Source: Marinobacterium lutimaris
Lineage (GTDB): Bacteria > Pseudomonadota > Gammaproteobacteria > Pseudomonadales > Balneatricaceae
Reading direction: 5' to 3'
Assembly: GCF_900108065.1 (NCBI RefSeq)
Contig: NZ_FNVQ01000001.1
Span: 1,612,001 to 1,676,000 of the forward strand
Length of the DNA stretch: 64,000 nucleotides
The stretch's first letter is position 1. Every line of letters starts with the position of its first letter. Positions 32,627 through 40,652 of this stretch are shown in pieces. A program made the translations under genes and the position numbers. Under the pieces are notes generated by a model. It saw nothing but the letters and a program-made list of their open reading frames with translations. It did no database searches and was not told the DNA's origin.

Positions 32627-33106
32627 TTAACCCCTCCCAGCTTTACGGGCAGCACGGCGTTCAGCAGCGGCAGCCATCGCACCCGCCCCACTCCGCACCT
32701 TCTTCTCTGCCGGCAGCATAAACAGGATATGCTGGTGGGCCTTGGCCAGTCGGCGGAAGTAAGTGGATCGGCTACATCCGCAACGGTACACCCGTTTGGC
32801 TTCAGGCGCATCCTCATGGCGGTAGTGCTCTACCACCACCGTTTTCAGGTCGGCACCCAGCTTCACCACCGCCTGGTCGATCTCATAGTTCGGATCGTAG
32901 CTGTCCGGCTGGGCAGCGGTGCCCGTGCTGCGGATGATCATACCGCCGTTATCCACGGCGCCGCCGATGGGGTTCTTGCCATACCCCAGGCCCACCACCA
33001 CGCCGCCGGTTTCGCACCACTCGGCCCAGGCCTTCAACCGCACATCGATCCAGGCGATGGTGGTCGGTTCCCGCTGTTGATCCAAAGTCTCTGCTGCATC
33101 ACCCAT
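32627..33106 (-). CDS. Q-like late antiterminator
   Basis: 159 residues. The pattern LKAWAEWCETG near the N-terminus, EIDQAVVKLGADLKTVVVEHY in the middle, then a helix-turn-helix (CGCSRSTYFRRLAKAHQHI) matches the phage_antitermQ family, whose C-terminal half resembles sigma region 4. It would let RNA polymerase pass the terminator at 32109 and express the lysis and structural genes. Position just before the late promoter agrees. Confidence 0.65.
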   Translation of the reverse strand: MGDAAETLDQQREPTTIAWIDVRLKAWAEWCETGGVVVGLGYGKNPIGGAVDNGGMIIRSTGTAAQPDSYDPNYEIDQAVVKLGADLKTVVVEHYRHEDAPEAKRVYRCGCSRSTYFRRLAKAHQHILFMLPAEKKVRSGAGAMAAAAERRAARKAGRG

Positions 33107-33392
33107 GATTCACCCCCTGCTCACCGCGAATTAACCCGCCGACACTTTGAAAAACACCGTTCTCAATGTGTCGGAAGAAGTGTCGGAAATTATTTCCCTT
33201 AACTATCAAACCTTTATTTATATTTCCGACACTTCCGACACTTCCGACACTAAAAAACAGACTCTCACATGTACGCGCGCGCCCGCGTGAAGCGTCTGTG
33301 AGAAAAAGTGTCGGAAGTGTCGAGGCCCCGCCATTGCTGGGCTCAAAGTGTCGGAAGAAGCGTCGGACAAAGTGTCGGAAGTGTCGGACCAT
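33099..33392 (-). CDS. possible ORF spanning the iteron array
   Basis: 97-codon frame that starts over the primase-helicase stop behind GGGGGAGG and ends overlapping the Q-like start, so it bridges its neighbours precisely. The 9-bp iterons give repeated RHF and SVG tripeptides, so the encoded sequence is low complexity. It may be a real coupled gene containing the origin, as lambda O does, or a chance frame through repeats. Confidence 0.35.
   Translation of the reverse strand: MVRHFRHFVRRFFRHFEPSNGGASTLPTLFLTDASRGRARTCESLFFSVGSVGSVGNINKGLIVKGNNFRHFFRHIENGVFQSVGGLIRGEQGVNHG
33139..33389. repeat. iteron array, candidate phage replication origin
   Basis: At least ten copies of GTGTCGGAA (last base variable). 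Forward copies lie at 33168, 33180, 33308, 33348, 33372 and 33381, with a variant at 33360. Three contiguous reverse copies (TTCCGACAC) fill 33224-33250, and a partial reverse copy is at 33139. An AT-rich stretch (33189-33223) lies between blocks. Iterons plus an AT-rich segment beside the primase-helicase gene are the hallmarks of an origin. Confidence 0.75.
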
Positions 33393-34852
33393 CACTGGAC
33401 CTCCCCCTTGTGGTACCGCCCCACCTCCTGATTAGCCGCCTGGCAGCACTTCTCAATGCACCGCACACGCTCAGCCGGATTCTCAGGCACCCAGGTATCA
33501 GGCACCCAGACGCGCTTCGTTCGGCGCTCGGTATCGGCCATCGGGTGCTGTATATCCACCCGTTCCTGCCGCAGAAACCGCTTAAGCTCACCGCTGAACT
33601 TACGGTGGCTCATCACATACTCCCGTGATTTTTCGCACCACCGCTGATACGCCAGGTAGAGATCATCATTCACCACCGGCCCCAAGGGGATAGGAAGATC
33701 ACCGCTGGCCCATTGCCGATAAAAATACTGAGGGCTCGGCATCGACATATCGATCAACGATTCCTTCGCCTCAGTGCTCGGCGGTGCGTCATGGGGCGTA
33801 AAATCCGCCAGATCCAGATCCACCAACCAGTTGTAGAAAGCCTCAACACCGCCATCCTCAACCCATGAACCCAACTCCTGGTAATACGACTTCGGTTTCG
33901 GCTGGCCCATAAACAACGCCAGGTAACGCCGATCCCCGTAGTCCAGCTCAAGCGGCTGCGTATTGTTCGACAGAAACACGAAGTTCATCAGGTTATCCTC
34001 TTCGCGTTCCGGCAGGTTCTTTTCATTGATGATGTGCTTATCGCCCGTCACCATATGCTTGAGCTGGCCCTTGTAGTGCGCCTTCTCCGCCCGGCTCACC
34101 ACCTCCTCAGCCACCACAAACAGCTTATGGCTCTTCCAGGTGGTAAAGGTGCTTTCCAGCTGCGCCTGCCCTACCGTGATGCCATACCGGCCATACATCC
34201 GCTTAACCACCTGCTCCCACAGAAACGATTTACCCGTTCCCTCAGCACCGTAGTTAATGATCGAGCTCTGCATCTTCGCGCCCGGGTTCTGCAGCGGATA
34301 CGCAATCCACTTGATCAGCCAGCGGTAAACCGTCTTATCCCCGCTGGCCATCCACCAGATATGGTTAAGGATCGGTTTAACATCCTCTTCAGTGGCCGGC
34401 CCTCGCTGCATCGGCAGGCCGTCATACAGGTTCACATACTCGTTGACGTCATAGCGGCCCGATGGATCAAACACCACGTTGCGCACCACCACCCGTTCTT
34501 CCGACGATTGCCACGCCTTATACCGCTCAGCACCCACCGCCTCTTTCAAGTGCGATAGCCGCATGATCTTTCGCTGTATCCCATCGAACACCGTATCGGT
34601 GCCATAGATCAGCGCGAAGTGGTGCTTCAGGTCGAACAGCGCCGGAACAACCATCCCCCTACGTTTGGCTCCGCCCTGCCCGGAGGGAGAGCGAGGGAGG
34701 TCATCACTTTCATACTCTGGCGGTATCTCTTCCGGTAGGGGCGGTTCATCATTCGCCGCACGGGCGCCGCGCTCCACCGCCTGCATCACCTGGTCGCGGA
34801 CTGCGTCCAGGCCCTGGGATACGTGGAGGTCGTTGAAGTCGGATAGGCTCAT
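33392..34852 (-). CDS. phage primase-helicase C-terminal part, DUF5906-like
   Basis: 486 residues. After a variable N-terminus, an SF3/DUF5906-type ATPase domain shows Walker A GAEGTGKS (202-209), a FVVAEEVV Walker-B-like strand, and the NNTQPLELDYGDRRY sensor block. Such helicases open the phage origin with a separate Toprim protein, here the gene at 35283. The gene is next to the iteron array. Confidence 0.85.
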   Translation of the reverse strand: MSLSDFNDLHVSQGLDAVRDQVMQAVERGARAANDEPPLPEEIPPEYESDDLPRSPSGQGGAKRRGMVVPALFDLKHHFALIYGTDTVFDGIQRKIMRLSHLKEAVGAERYKAWQSSEERVVVRNVVFDPSGRYDVNEYVNLYDGLPMQRGPATEEDVKPILNHIWWMASGDKTVYRWLIKWIAYPLQNPGAKMQSSIINYGAEGTGKSFLWEQVVKRMYGRYGITVGQAQLESTFTTWKSHKLFVVAEEVVSRAEKAHYKGQLKHMVTGDKHIINEKNLPEREEDNLMNFVFLSNNTQPLELDYGDRRYLALFMGQPKPKSYYQELGSWVEDGGVEAFYNWLVDLDLADFTPHDAPPSTEAKESLIDMSMPSPQYFYRQWASGDLPIPLGPVVNDDLYLAYQRWCEKSREYVMSHRKFSGELKRFLRQERVDIQHPMADTERRTKRVWVPDTWVPENPAERVRCIEKCCQAANQEVGRYHKGEVQ

Positions 34853-35286
34853 ACAGACTCCACCTCATCAGCGTTTTTCATCCTTGTTCCTCGCCAGTAT
34901 TCAACCTCCGACCGGTTGAATACTGGCATGTCACACCAACGCCAAACGTCCGAATCTGGAAGATAAGTAGCCCCCATCAATACACTTCCGTCGAAAGCCA
35001 TAATATCGACAGCTTTTAAGCCAGTTGGGATGTCTTCCCAATCTGTATCTTCAACCGACTCCCAGTGACTCACCTGATCCACTAGCAAACGAACACTATT
35101 AACAACTTCGTCTATTTCGAAACTGTGGTTGATACCGAATACTCCAGCGATCCGGCGTATACCCCGCTCCCACCGATCTTTCCGAACCAACTGGCCATCA
35201 TCACGAAACTCCAGGTCTTCCAGATCAGCGTCACGAAACTCAGGCATTCTCAAATCCCGCTCGGTGACTTTGCGTTTACTACTCAT
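34849..35286 (-). CDS. hypothetical replication-operon protein, 145 aa
   Basis: 145 residues, acidic, starting MSSKRKVTERDLRMPEFRD. It overlaps both neighbours by four bases and so is co-translated between the Toprim protein and the helicase. No recognised domain. Confidence 0.6.
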   Translation of the reverse strand: MSSKRKVTERDLRMPEFRDADLEDLEFRDDGQLVRKDRWERGIRRIAGVFGINHSFEIDEVVNSVRLLVDQVSHWESVEDTDWEDIPTGLKAVDIMAFDGSVLMGATYLPDSDVWRWCDMPVFNRSEVEYWRGTRMKNADEVESV

Positions 35287-36347
35287 GCCGCCTCCAAAAA
35301 CTCAGGCACCAGTACAACACCACCCACTTCCGCAGCGGCCTGCTTGGCTTTCGTCACACCGGGGTTACCTTCGGTTTCAGTGTCGTTATCCGCGCAGAAC
35401 ACCAACAGCGTGTCGGGGTAACGTTCGCGCAGCGCCTTTGCCACCGTGGGCAGGTTGCCGCTATCGATCGCCATCACTGCCGGATAACCGGTGGCCATGT
35501 GCAGACTCGCTGCCGTGGAATAGCCTTCGGCCACCAGCAGGGTTTCAGGGATATCATCAGCGGTCAGATCAAAGCCGATGCCATGCATCAGGCCCGACTT
35601 ACGCCCGCCTTTGAAAAACGTCTTTTTGCCGGTTTTGTAGATCACCTGCAGGTTATGGATCACGCCGTTGATATCGCGCAGCGGCACAATCACCGCATCG
35701 CCACTCAGGTAGCGGAACGAACGCGGATCGGTATCTTTATCGCGGTTGTTCGCCTCGGTCAGCGCCGAACCGCACTCGGTATTACCGATCAGCAGCCGGG
35801 TGTCGCAGGTATCGGTATTCACCTCGGCAAACATCGCCAGCTTGGCAAAACCCACCCCGAAGGCATTCACCTTCTTGTTGGCGATATAACTGGAACGGCC
35901 CACCGGCTTCACGTTGTGCTCGGTGAAAAGCTGCTGGCACAGCTTAGCCACCGCAGCGGCCAGTTTCGCATCGTGCGCCGCCTGAAGCTTGGCACGCTCT
36001 GCCGCCTTTACTCGGCGCTTTTCTGCTTCAATCCGCAGCCTCTCCTGTTCCTGGTCGGTCATTTCACGAGGCACCCAGCCTGCCTGTTTAGCTAGATAGA
36101 CCAAAGAACCAAGCGTTGCAGTCTTTTCACGACCGTAGGTTTTAAGCCCCTTCCATGTGTTTTTAACAACCTTGGCGTCATACTTGTCGTAACGGCTGGA
36201 CCACGTATCCCAAGCGTCAAAACCAGCATCGCCGAACTCATTTTTTAGTGCACCGCCCATGCTGATCCACAACTCGCGATCAGAATCATTAAGGTACTGA
36301 AGCGCCTCAGCGGCATCCTCCAGGGTGTAGTCTCTGCGTTCCATCAT
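35283..36347 (-). CDS. Toprim-domain phage primase with PriCT-like N-terminus
   Basis: 354 residues. The N-terminal 70 residues (EDAAEALQYLNDSDRELWISMGGALK) match the PriCT_2 type domain. The C-terminal half is a Toprim fold with catalytic Glu in LLVAEGYSTAASL and the acidic pair in FCADNDTETEG. It lacks the zinc finger of DnaG. It would prime phage DNA synthesis together with the downstream helicase. Confidence 0.85.
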   Translation of the reverse strand: MMERRDYTLEDAAEALQYLNDSDRELWISMGGALKNEFGDAGFDAWDTWSSRYDKYDAKVVKNTWKGLKTYGREKTATLGSLVYLAKQAGWVPREMTDQEQERLRIEAEKRRVKAAERAKLQAAHDAKLAAAVAKLCQQLFTEHNVKPVGRSSYIANKKVNAFGVGFAKLAMFAEVNTDTCDTRLLIGNTECGSALTEANNRDKDTDPRSFRYLSGDAVIVPLRDINGVIHNLQVIYKTGKKTFFKGGRKSGLMHGIGFDLTADDIPETLLVAEGYSTAASLHMATGYPAVMAIDSGNLPTVAKALRERYPDTLLVFCADNDTETEGNPGVTKAKQAAAEVGGVVLVPEFLEAA

Positions 36348-36354
36348 GCCCCCC

Positions 36355-36735
36355 TTATGCGTAATCCATTTGCCAGCAGGGAAACCCCGTGGCCTGATTG
36401 CAGTGCTGGGTTACGTGCACCAACACCAACTCAGGTTCATCGAAATAGGCCTGCAAAAAAGCCTCGATCAACTCTGGATCACGCTGATCCCAATACTGGC
36501 CGGTATTGCCAAAGAACTCAGTGCACAGGCGGTCATGCTTTTCCGCATCCCACTGATACAAGCGATCCGAATAGACTGACTTTGCCGGCAGACCCTCATA
36601 CTGCGTGTTGGCGAACAGCAGAAATGAATCGTAGTTATAGGGATGTGTTGTGGGCGTCCGCTTCAGAACAGCGGGCTTACCCGCATCATCAAAGCCGATC
36701 CAGACCAGCGGCCCATAAGTACGGAAACGGCTCAT
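36355..36735 (-). CDS. hypothetical protein, 126 aa
   Basis: Starts at the ATG overlapping the kinase stop (ATGA). It is an acidic, aromatic protein without recognised domain (PLVWIGFDDAGKPAVL near the start). Part of the early leftward operon. Confidence 0.6.
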   Translation of the reverse strand: MSRFRTYGPLVWIGFDDAGKPAVLKRTPTTHPYNYDSFLLFANTQYEGLPAKSVYSDRLYQWDAEKHDRLCTEFFGNTGQYWDQRDPELIEAFLQAYFDEPELVLVHVTQHCNQATGFPCWQMDYA

Positions 36736-37331
36736 CACGCCACCCTCCGTTCAACCTGGTAGTGCTCACCCTGATCCAGCCATCCGGCCACTTGATGCAG
36801 CACCTGGTGGCGCAGGTCATCGATAGAACCGTCATTCACCACCACAAAATCGATCAGCGCCTCCGGCAGCGGCATTTCAGACACATGGCCATGCACCGCT
36901 GCTAGGCCCGGGCGGGTGATATGGATCACCACCCCACCGCTCTGGCGAATCCAGCGCGCCTCTTCGGCGAAACGGCAATCGGTGAACACCACCACATCAC
37001 CGTCGTAGCGTTCATCGGCATCAACGGCCAGCAGCTCCTCCAGGCCCAGCGCCGCGCGCTTCACCCAGGTATCCGGGCCAAACACATCACGGATACTCTC
37101 GGTACCCAGCAGTTGCAGCACCTGCCGCGGCGAATAGCCCCAGTAAGGGATCACCTTCTCTTTAAGGTCCCGGTCCGTCATCTGCTCCAGCGTCAGGCCG
37201 AAAATCTCCATGGCCGCACGACGCAGCGGATCGGCAAACGCCCGCTGCTGCCCGGTGACATGCTCCAGAATCAAACCGGCCAAGGTGTCTTTGCCGCTGT
37301 TGGCGCGCCCGGCGATGCCTATCAACTTCAT
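36735..37331 (-). CDS. phage deoxynucleoside monophosphate kinase
   Basis: 198 residues with a P-loop GRANSGKDT (residues 8-16) and the phage dNMP-kinase block YWGYSPRQVLQLLGTE. It phosphorylates dNMPs to supply triphosphate precursors, sometimes including modified bases. Early leftward operon, just after cro. Confidence 0.85.
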   Translation of the reverse strand: MKLIGIAGRANSGKDTLAGLILEHVTGQQRAFADPLRRAAMEIFGLTLEQMTDRDLKEKVIPYWGYSPRQVLQLLGTESIRDVFGPDTWVKRAALGLEELLAVDADERYDGDVVVFTDCRFAEEARWIRQSGGVVIHITRPGLAAVHGHVSEMPLPEALIDFVVVNDGSIDDLRHQVLHQVAGWLDQGEHYQVERRVA

Positions 37332-37411
37332 CCTGAATCCCCTGTATAGCTGACCAGTACGGCCGTTTGTCTAAAAAAAAGAACCACCACCGCCTAGACT
37401 GAAATTGTCAG

Positions 37412-37624
37412 TCAGGCGGCGGTGGCTCCTTCTTCATCTTCGAAATAAGAGTTCGCCGGGACTTCTCCGTTGGTTTTGCGCTCGATGGCATTAGCCAGCT
37501 TATAGCTGGGTGTGCGATGACCACCGGCCAACTGGTAGAGATACGCAACAGTCGTACCCGCTGCCGTTGCCAGAGCCTTGCGCTCTTCCGCGGTGTGATC
37601 CTTAAGCCACTTGCTTAGCTTCAT
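37412..37624 (-). CDS. cro: Cro/YdaS-like repressor
   Basis: 70 residues consisting of one helix-turn-helix: LATAAGTTVAYLYQLAGGHRTPSYKLANAIE. It is divergent from cI across the operators, with AGGAGG upstream. It should bind the TTTAGC operators and favour lytic growth by repressing cI, as Cro does. Confidence 0.8.
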   Translation of the reverse strand: MKLSKWLKDHTAEERKALATAAGTTVAYLYQLAGGHRTPSYKLANAIERKTNGEVPANSYFEDEEGATAA

Positions 37625-37650
37625 CGGTGCCTCCTATACGAACACCGGAA

Positions 37651-37679
37651 ACTTTAGCATCGCGCTAAATTTTCAGCAA
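37651..37679 (-). promoter_or_regulatory. early leftward promoter with CI/Cro operator
   Basis: Minus strand TTGCTG (37679-37674), 17-bp spacer, TAAAGT (37656-37651). The operator TTTAGC-ATCGC-GCTAAA (37653-37669) covers the -10 and part of the spacer. Confidence 0.7.
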
Positions 37680-37686
37680 GAAAGCA

Positions 37687-37719
37687 TTTAGCACAATGAA
37701 TATTTATCACAATGCTAAA
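37687..37719. promoter_or_regulatory. second operator region at the cI promoter
   Basis: Half-sites TTTAGC (37687-37692) and GCTAAA (37714-37719) flank an AT-rich stretch with CACAATG repeats. They lie upstream of GATAAT (37726-37731), the likely -10 for cI. Confidence 0.6.
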
Positions 37720-37737
37720 CAGTCGGATAATCAGCGA

Positions 37738-38535
37738 ATGGACGTAAACAAAACCAGAATCATCAACTTACGCACGCTGATCGCTGAATCGAACCTCACC
37801 CAAGAGAAGTTCGCCGAACGCTGCGGCACATCAGCTAGCACCCTGAGCCAGATCCTTTCTCCAAAAGGGAAACGCGGGCTCGGGCCAAAACTAGCGCGCA
37901 AAATTGAAACCGCGATGCAGCTCGAAGAGGGCTGGTTAGACACCCCTCGCCAATCAAACAACGACACACTCGCTGCATCTTTTAAATACGCACCGAAAAT
38001 CATAGATCTCAAAGTTGAAGACGCCTTCGTAAAACAACCAGGTGCACAGCACCACCCTGCCCTCATGCCAATTTCAGGATGGGATAGCCAAACCCCGCTT
38101 GAAGATGACGAAGTAGAGGTACCCCTGTTCATGGAAGTAGAACTTGCCGCCGGGACCGGTGCGACAGAGGTCGTAGAACGCCAGGGCCCGAAGATCCGCT
38201 TTTCTCGTTCAACCATGCGCAGCGCCGGCGTGCAGCCGGAACACGCCGCTGCCTGCTTCGCCAAAGGCGACAGCATGGGCAATGTGGTACCGCATGGTGC
38301 AGCTGTTGGCGTCGATACCAGCTGCACCGATATCATTGATGGCGAAATATACGCCATTGAGCATGGCGGCATGCTGCGCATCAAATACCTGTACCGCCTG
38401 CCCAATGGCGGCATCCGCATCCGCAGTGAAGAGCGCAACGAATACCCCGATGAAGATCTATACGGTGACCAGCTCCATGACTTCCGTATAATCGGATTCG
38501 TATTCTGGATCTCAACGGTGCGCAGACGCCGATAA
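37738..38535 (+). CDS. cI: CI-type phage repressor, S24 family
   Basis: 265 residues. N-terminal Cro/C1 helix-turn-helix (LTQEKFAERCGTSASTLSQI, about 20-39), linker with the Ala-Gly cleavage site in ELAAGTG (138-139), and an S24 autoprotease domain with Ser179 (GDSM) and Lys216 (RIKYL). It keeps the lysogen silent and is inactivated by RecA-stimulated self-cleavage. The ATG at 37738 was chosen over 37696 because operator half-sites lie between. With GATAAT seven bases upstream of that ATG, the mRNA may be leaderless, like lambda cI. Confidence 0.93.
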   Translation: MDVNKTRIINLRTLIAESNLTQEKFAERCGTSASTLSQILSPKGKRGLGPKLARKIETAMQLEEGWLDTPRQSNNDTLAASFKYAPKIIDLKVEDAFVKQPGAQHHPALMPISGWDSQTPLEDDEVEVPLFMEVELAAGTGATEVVERQGPKIRFSRSTMRSAGVQPEHAAACFAKGDSMGNVVPHGAAVGVDTSCTDIIDGEIYAIEHGGMLRIKYLYRLPNGGIRIRSEERNEYPDEDLYGDQLHDFRIIGFVFWISTVRRRR

Positions 38536-38585
38536 TCCCAAACCAGGCGCAGGATGCAGTCGTGCCGACAAGGAGAGCAAAAACC

Positions 38586-38897
38586 ATGAAGAAAGCCCTT
38601 ACCGCCGCAGTGATCGCGGCTTCATGCCTCGCCGCCTCCCAAGCACACGCCCTTCGCGTCGATAAACCCGGCGGCGGCTCGATCCTGATTGACGCAGGCG
38701 ACTCCATCGTTAAAGCACAATCAGCCCTTGGCCGCGCCGCCCGCTGGGATACCGCCAGGGTCTGCAAACAACCCACCCGCTCATCCTGCCGGGGCGACAC
38801 CGGCTGGGGCACCCGTCACCAGTACATCGTTAACGGCCGCACCTTCATCATTGACGAGTATGACGGCGTGATCACCCAGGTTGATGTGATGCGCTAA
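38586..38897 (+). CDS. small exported protein in the cI operon
   Basis: 103 residues from the ATG behind AAGGAG. A signal peptide (KKALTAAVIAASCLAASQAHA) leads to an 82-residue periplasmic or secreted domain with two cysteines that could form a disulfide. Expressed downstream of cI, it should be made in the lysogen and may alter the envelope or block superinfection (inference). Some resemblance in layout to DUF2845, not certain. Confidence 0.65.
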   Translation: MKKALTAAVIAASCLAASQAHALRVDKPGGGSILIDAGDSIVKAQSALGRAARWDTARVCKQPTRSSCRGDTGWGTRHQYIVNGRTFIIDEYDGVITQVDVMR

Positions 38898-38923
38898 TCG
38901 CCACCCGCAATAAGGAAGGGACC

Positions 38924-39187
38924 ATGGGCACCACCATCAACATGCGCCATTGTGAGCAGTGCAACAAAGTCACCGAACACATCGAGCACCCACCCAACCA
39001 CATACTAATGCTACTGCTGGCCATCGTGTTCGCTGGCCTGGTGACCATCCTGTTTGGCGGTGCCATCGCCACGGCAGTCATCGCCTTTCTCGCCTTCTGC
39101 GTCTTTGTGTGGCTCCCGGCCATAGGCCTGCAACGCTCACCCCAGTGCCGAGCCTGCGGCACCAAAACGGGGTTCTGGAAGCTGTAA
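38924..39187 (+). CDS. membrane protein with split zinc ribbon
   Basis: 87 residues. An N-terminal CxxC (HCEQCN), two transmembrane segments (about 27-67) and a C-terminal CxxC (QCRACG). The two Cys pairs lie on the same side of the membrane and could join into one zinc site. Last gene of the cI transcript before a terminator. Probably a lysogenic-conversion gene; function unknown. Confidence 0.65.
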   Translation: MGTTINMRHCEQCNKVTEHIEHPPNHILMLLLAIVFAGLVTILFGGAIATAVIAFLAFCVFVWLPAIGLQRSPQCRACGTKTGFWKL

Positions 39188-39209
39188 ACCCAGCACCAAC
39201 ACCAAAATA

Positions 39210-39232
39210 GCCCGCCGAGTGCGGGCTTTTTT
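39210..39232 (+). terminator. terminator of the cI operon
   Basis: GCCCGC, CGAGT loop, GCGGGC and six T's on the plus strand. Confidence 0.9.
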
Positions 39233-39272
39233 ATGCCTACTACAAAGAAACTTCTACTTCCTATCTCATTGA

Positions 39273-39380
39273 TTTAGCAGAGTGCGCAAAACTTTAGCAC
39301 CTAAAATGCTAAATCTCGCTTGATCAATCTTTAGCATGAAGCTAAATTTACTCCCAGAAACGCCAAACAGGGAGTTTAGC
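39273..39380 (+). promoter_or_regulatory. second operator cluster and promoter
   Basis: TTGATC (39320-39325) and TAAATT (39343-39348), 17 bp apart, form a promoter. An operator TTTAGC-ATGAA-GCTAAA (39330-39346) covers it. Further TTTAGC/GCTAAA half-sites lie at 39273, 39293/39308 and 39375. The motif is identical to the cI/cro operator. Confidence 0.75.
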
Positions 39381-39383
39381 AAC

Positions 39384-39932
39384 ATGATCACACTCGCACC
39401 CCGCGAACTCGAATACGTTGAGCTAACCCGCGACGGGCTCAGCACCAAAGAGATCGCCAAAGTCACGCACCGCTCACCCGGTACCGTTGAAGGCACCGCC
39501 CGGCGCGTGCGTTTCAAACTCAACGCCAAAAACCGGCTGGAGTGCGTGCTGAATGCGGTGCGCGAGGGCTTTATCTCCCTGGGGCTATTGATCGCCATCG
39601 GCGCACAGGCACTCGGCATCGGCCCGGCGCTGGCCGACAACGTGGCGGAACTGCTCAGCAGCAACACCACAGACCCGATCAACCACCCCGACCGCCCGGC
39701 ACCCCGTGGCGGACGCAGCGGCCGAAACACCCGCAGCAGCCGATCCAACCGCAGCGGGCGCAACAGCCGCAACGGCCAGATCGCTCCCCAGCTGTTCGCC
39801 GACTTCAACACCGCCAGCCCCGCCGAACGCCTCGCCATTCTGGACGAGCTGACCAACGGCTACGCCGGCGGCATCTACCAAACCTACGACCTCAACTGGC
39901 AGGCCGAACCCCAGCAGGAGACACGCGCATGA
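39384..39932 (+). CDS. membrane-anchored LuxR-type HTH protein
   Basis: 182 residues from the ATG behind GGAG. The first 60 residues are a LuxR/GerE helix-turn-helix (LAPRELEYVELTRDGLSTKEIAK..SPGTVEGTARRVRFKL). A hydrophobic segment follows (GFISLGLLIAIGAQALGIG, about 68-86), then a low-complexity region of Arg/Ser/Asn/Gly repeats (about 104-135) and a helical C-terminus. It heads the long accessory operon and is preceded by CI operators. It may regulate that operon or host genes. Lacks any sensor domain. Confidence 0.75.
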   Translation: MITLAPRELEYVELTRDGLSTKEIAKVTHRSPGTVEGTARRVRFKLNAKNRLECVLNAVREGFISLGLLIAIGAQALGIGPALADNVAELLSSNTTDPINHPDRPAPRGGRSGRNTRSSRSNRSGRNSRNGQIAPQLFADFNTASPAERLAILDELTNGYAGGIYQTYDLNWQAEPQQETRA

Positions 39933-40111
39933 GCACCGTACTGGTACACCCCACCGTCAGCAGCTGTATCGACAAAATCCGCAACCTGCAGGCCACCACC
40001 GGCCGCCTGGTTGTCATCGACGGCACCGGCAAGGTCGCCAAATTGGTCAACACCCGTCGCCTGCGCGCCGCGCTCGCAGAAGCGGATACCGGCAACCTGC
40101 CGGCGGCATAA
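39929..40111 (+). CDS. small phage protein, 60 aa
   Basis: Starts at the ATG overlapping the LuxR-type stop (ATGA). A 60-residue helical protein without recognised domain (VSSCIDKIRNLQATTGRLVV). Co-translated with its neighbour. Confidence 0.65.
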   Translation: MSTVLVHPTVSSCIDKIRNLQATTGRLVVIDGTGKVAKLVNTRRLRAALAEADTGNLPAA

Positions 40112-40125
40112 GGGAGGGGATGAAA

Positions 40126-40434
40126 ATGTCTCGATACATGGAGTTTTTCTACCTCGATTCGACTAACGCCGCGAGGTACACCGGAATCGGCGCAGCTTTC
40201 AAAACCGATAGCGAAACCACCAACGCTTTCGATAGCTACAAAGCGCTAGAAGTAGACCCGAAAGAAGCCCAATTCGCGCTAGATCTTTATGAAGAGAACG
40301 GCGACATAGCTGCAACCCTCTTCCTTGCCACTGAAACATTTGAAGCACTCAGCAATAGCGCATGCCTTAGCGAAGAACTCTATATCGCTAACGACGCGGC
40401 CTACTGGCAAAGACAGCAGAGGGAAACGGTATGA
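40126..40434 (+). CDS. hypothetical phage protein, 102 aa
   Basis: The ATG at 40126 has GGGAGGGG at a good distance; the in-frame ATG at 40120 is too close to it. Acidic soluble protein, MSRYMEFFYLDST at its start. No family recognised. Confidence 0.55.
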   Translation: MSRYMEFFYLDSTNAARYTGIGAAFKTDSETTNAFDSYKALEVDPKEAQFALDLYEENGDIAATLFLATETFEALSNSACLSEELYIANDAAYWQRQQRETV

Positions 40435-40652
40435 ACCTGATCGAACGCGCACGTTACTACCGCGAACAGCACAACCACCCGGATGGCGTGATCATCATCG
40501 CCCACGGCACTGAATACGCGGGCTGGATGAACGAACTGCGCAACCCGGAAATGTGGACGCCCGGCTGCATCGCCATCGACCCAGAAGGCAACCAATGGGA
40601 AGCCACCGGCGGCGGCTATCGCACCGCCGAGCGCTGGGAGGTGCGGTCATGA
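40431..40652 (+). CDS. hypothetical phage protein, 73 aa
   Basis: Overlaps its neighbours by ATGA. A small protein with the sequence EYAGWMNELRNPEMWTPGCIAIDPEG, reminiscent of conserved small phage accessory proteins but of unknown role. Confidence 0.6.
   Translation: MNLIERARYYREQHNHPDGVIIIAHGTEYAGWMNELRNPEMWTPGCIAIDPEGNQWEATGGGYRTAERWEVRS

Noticed and set aside
33139-33389. CRISPR-like repeats
   Set aside because: The 9-bp units are too short, occur in both orientations, and have no regular spacers; they fit iterons.
33166-33435. 89-codon plus-strand frame through the iteron array
   Set aside because: Low-complexity product of the repeats, opposite to operon direction, no ribosome-binding site.
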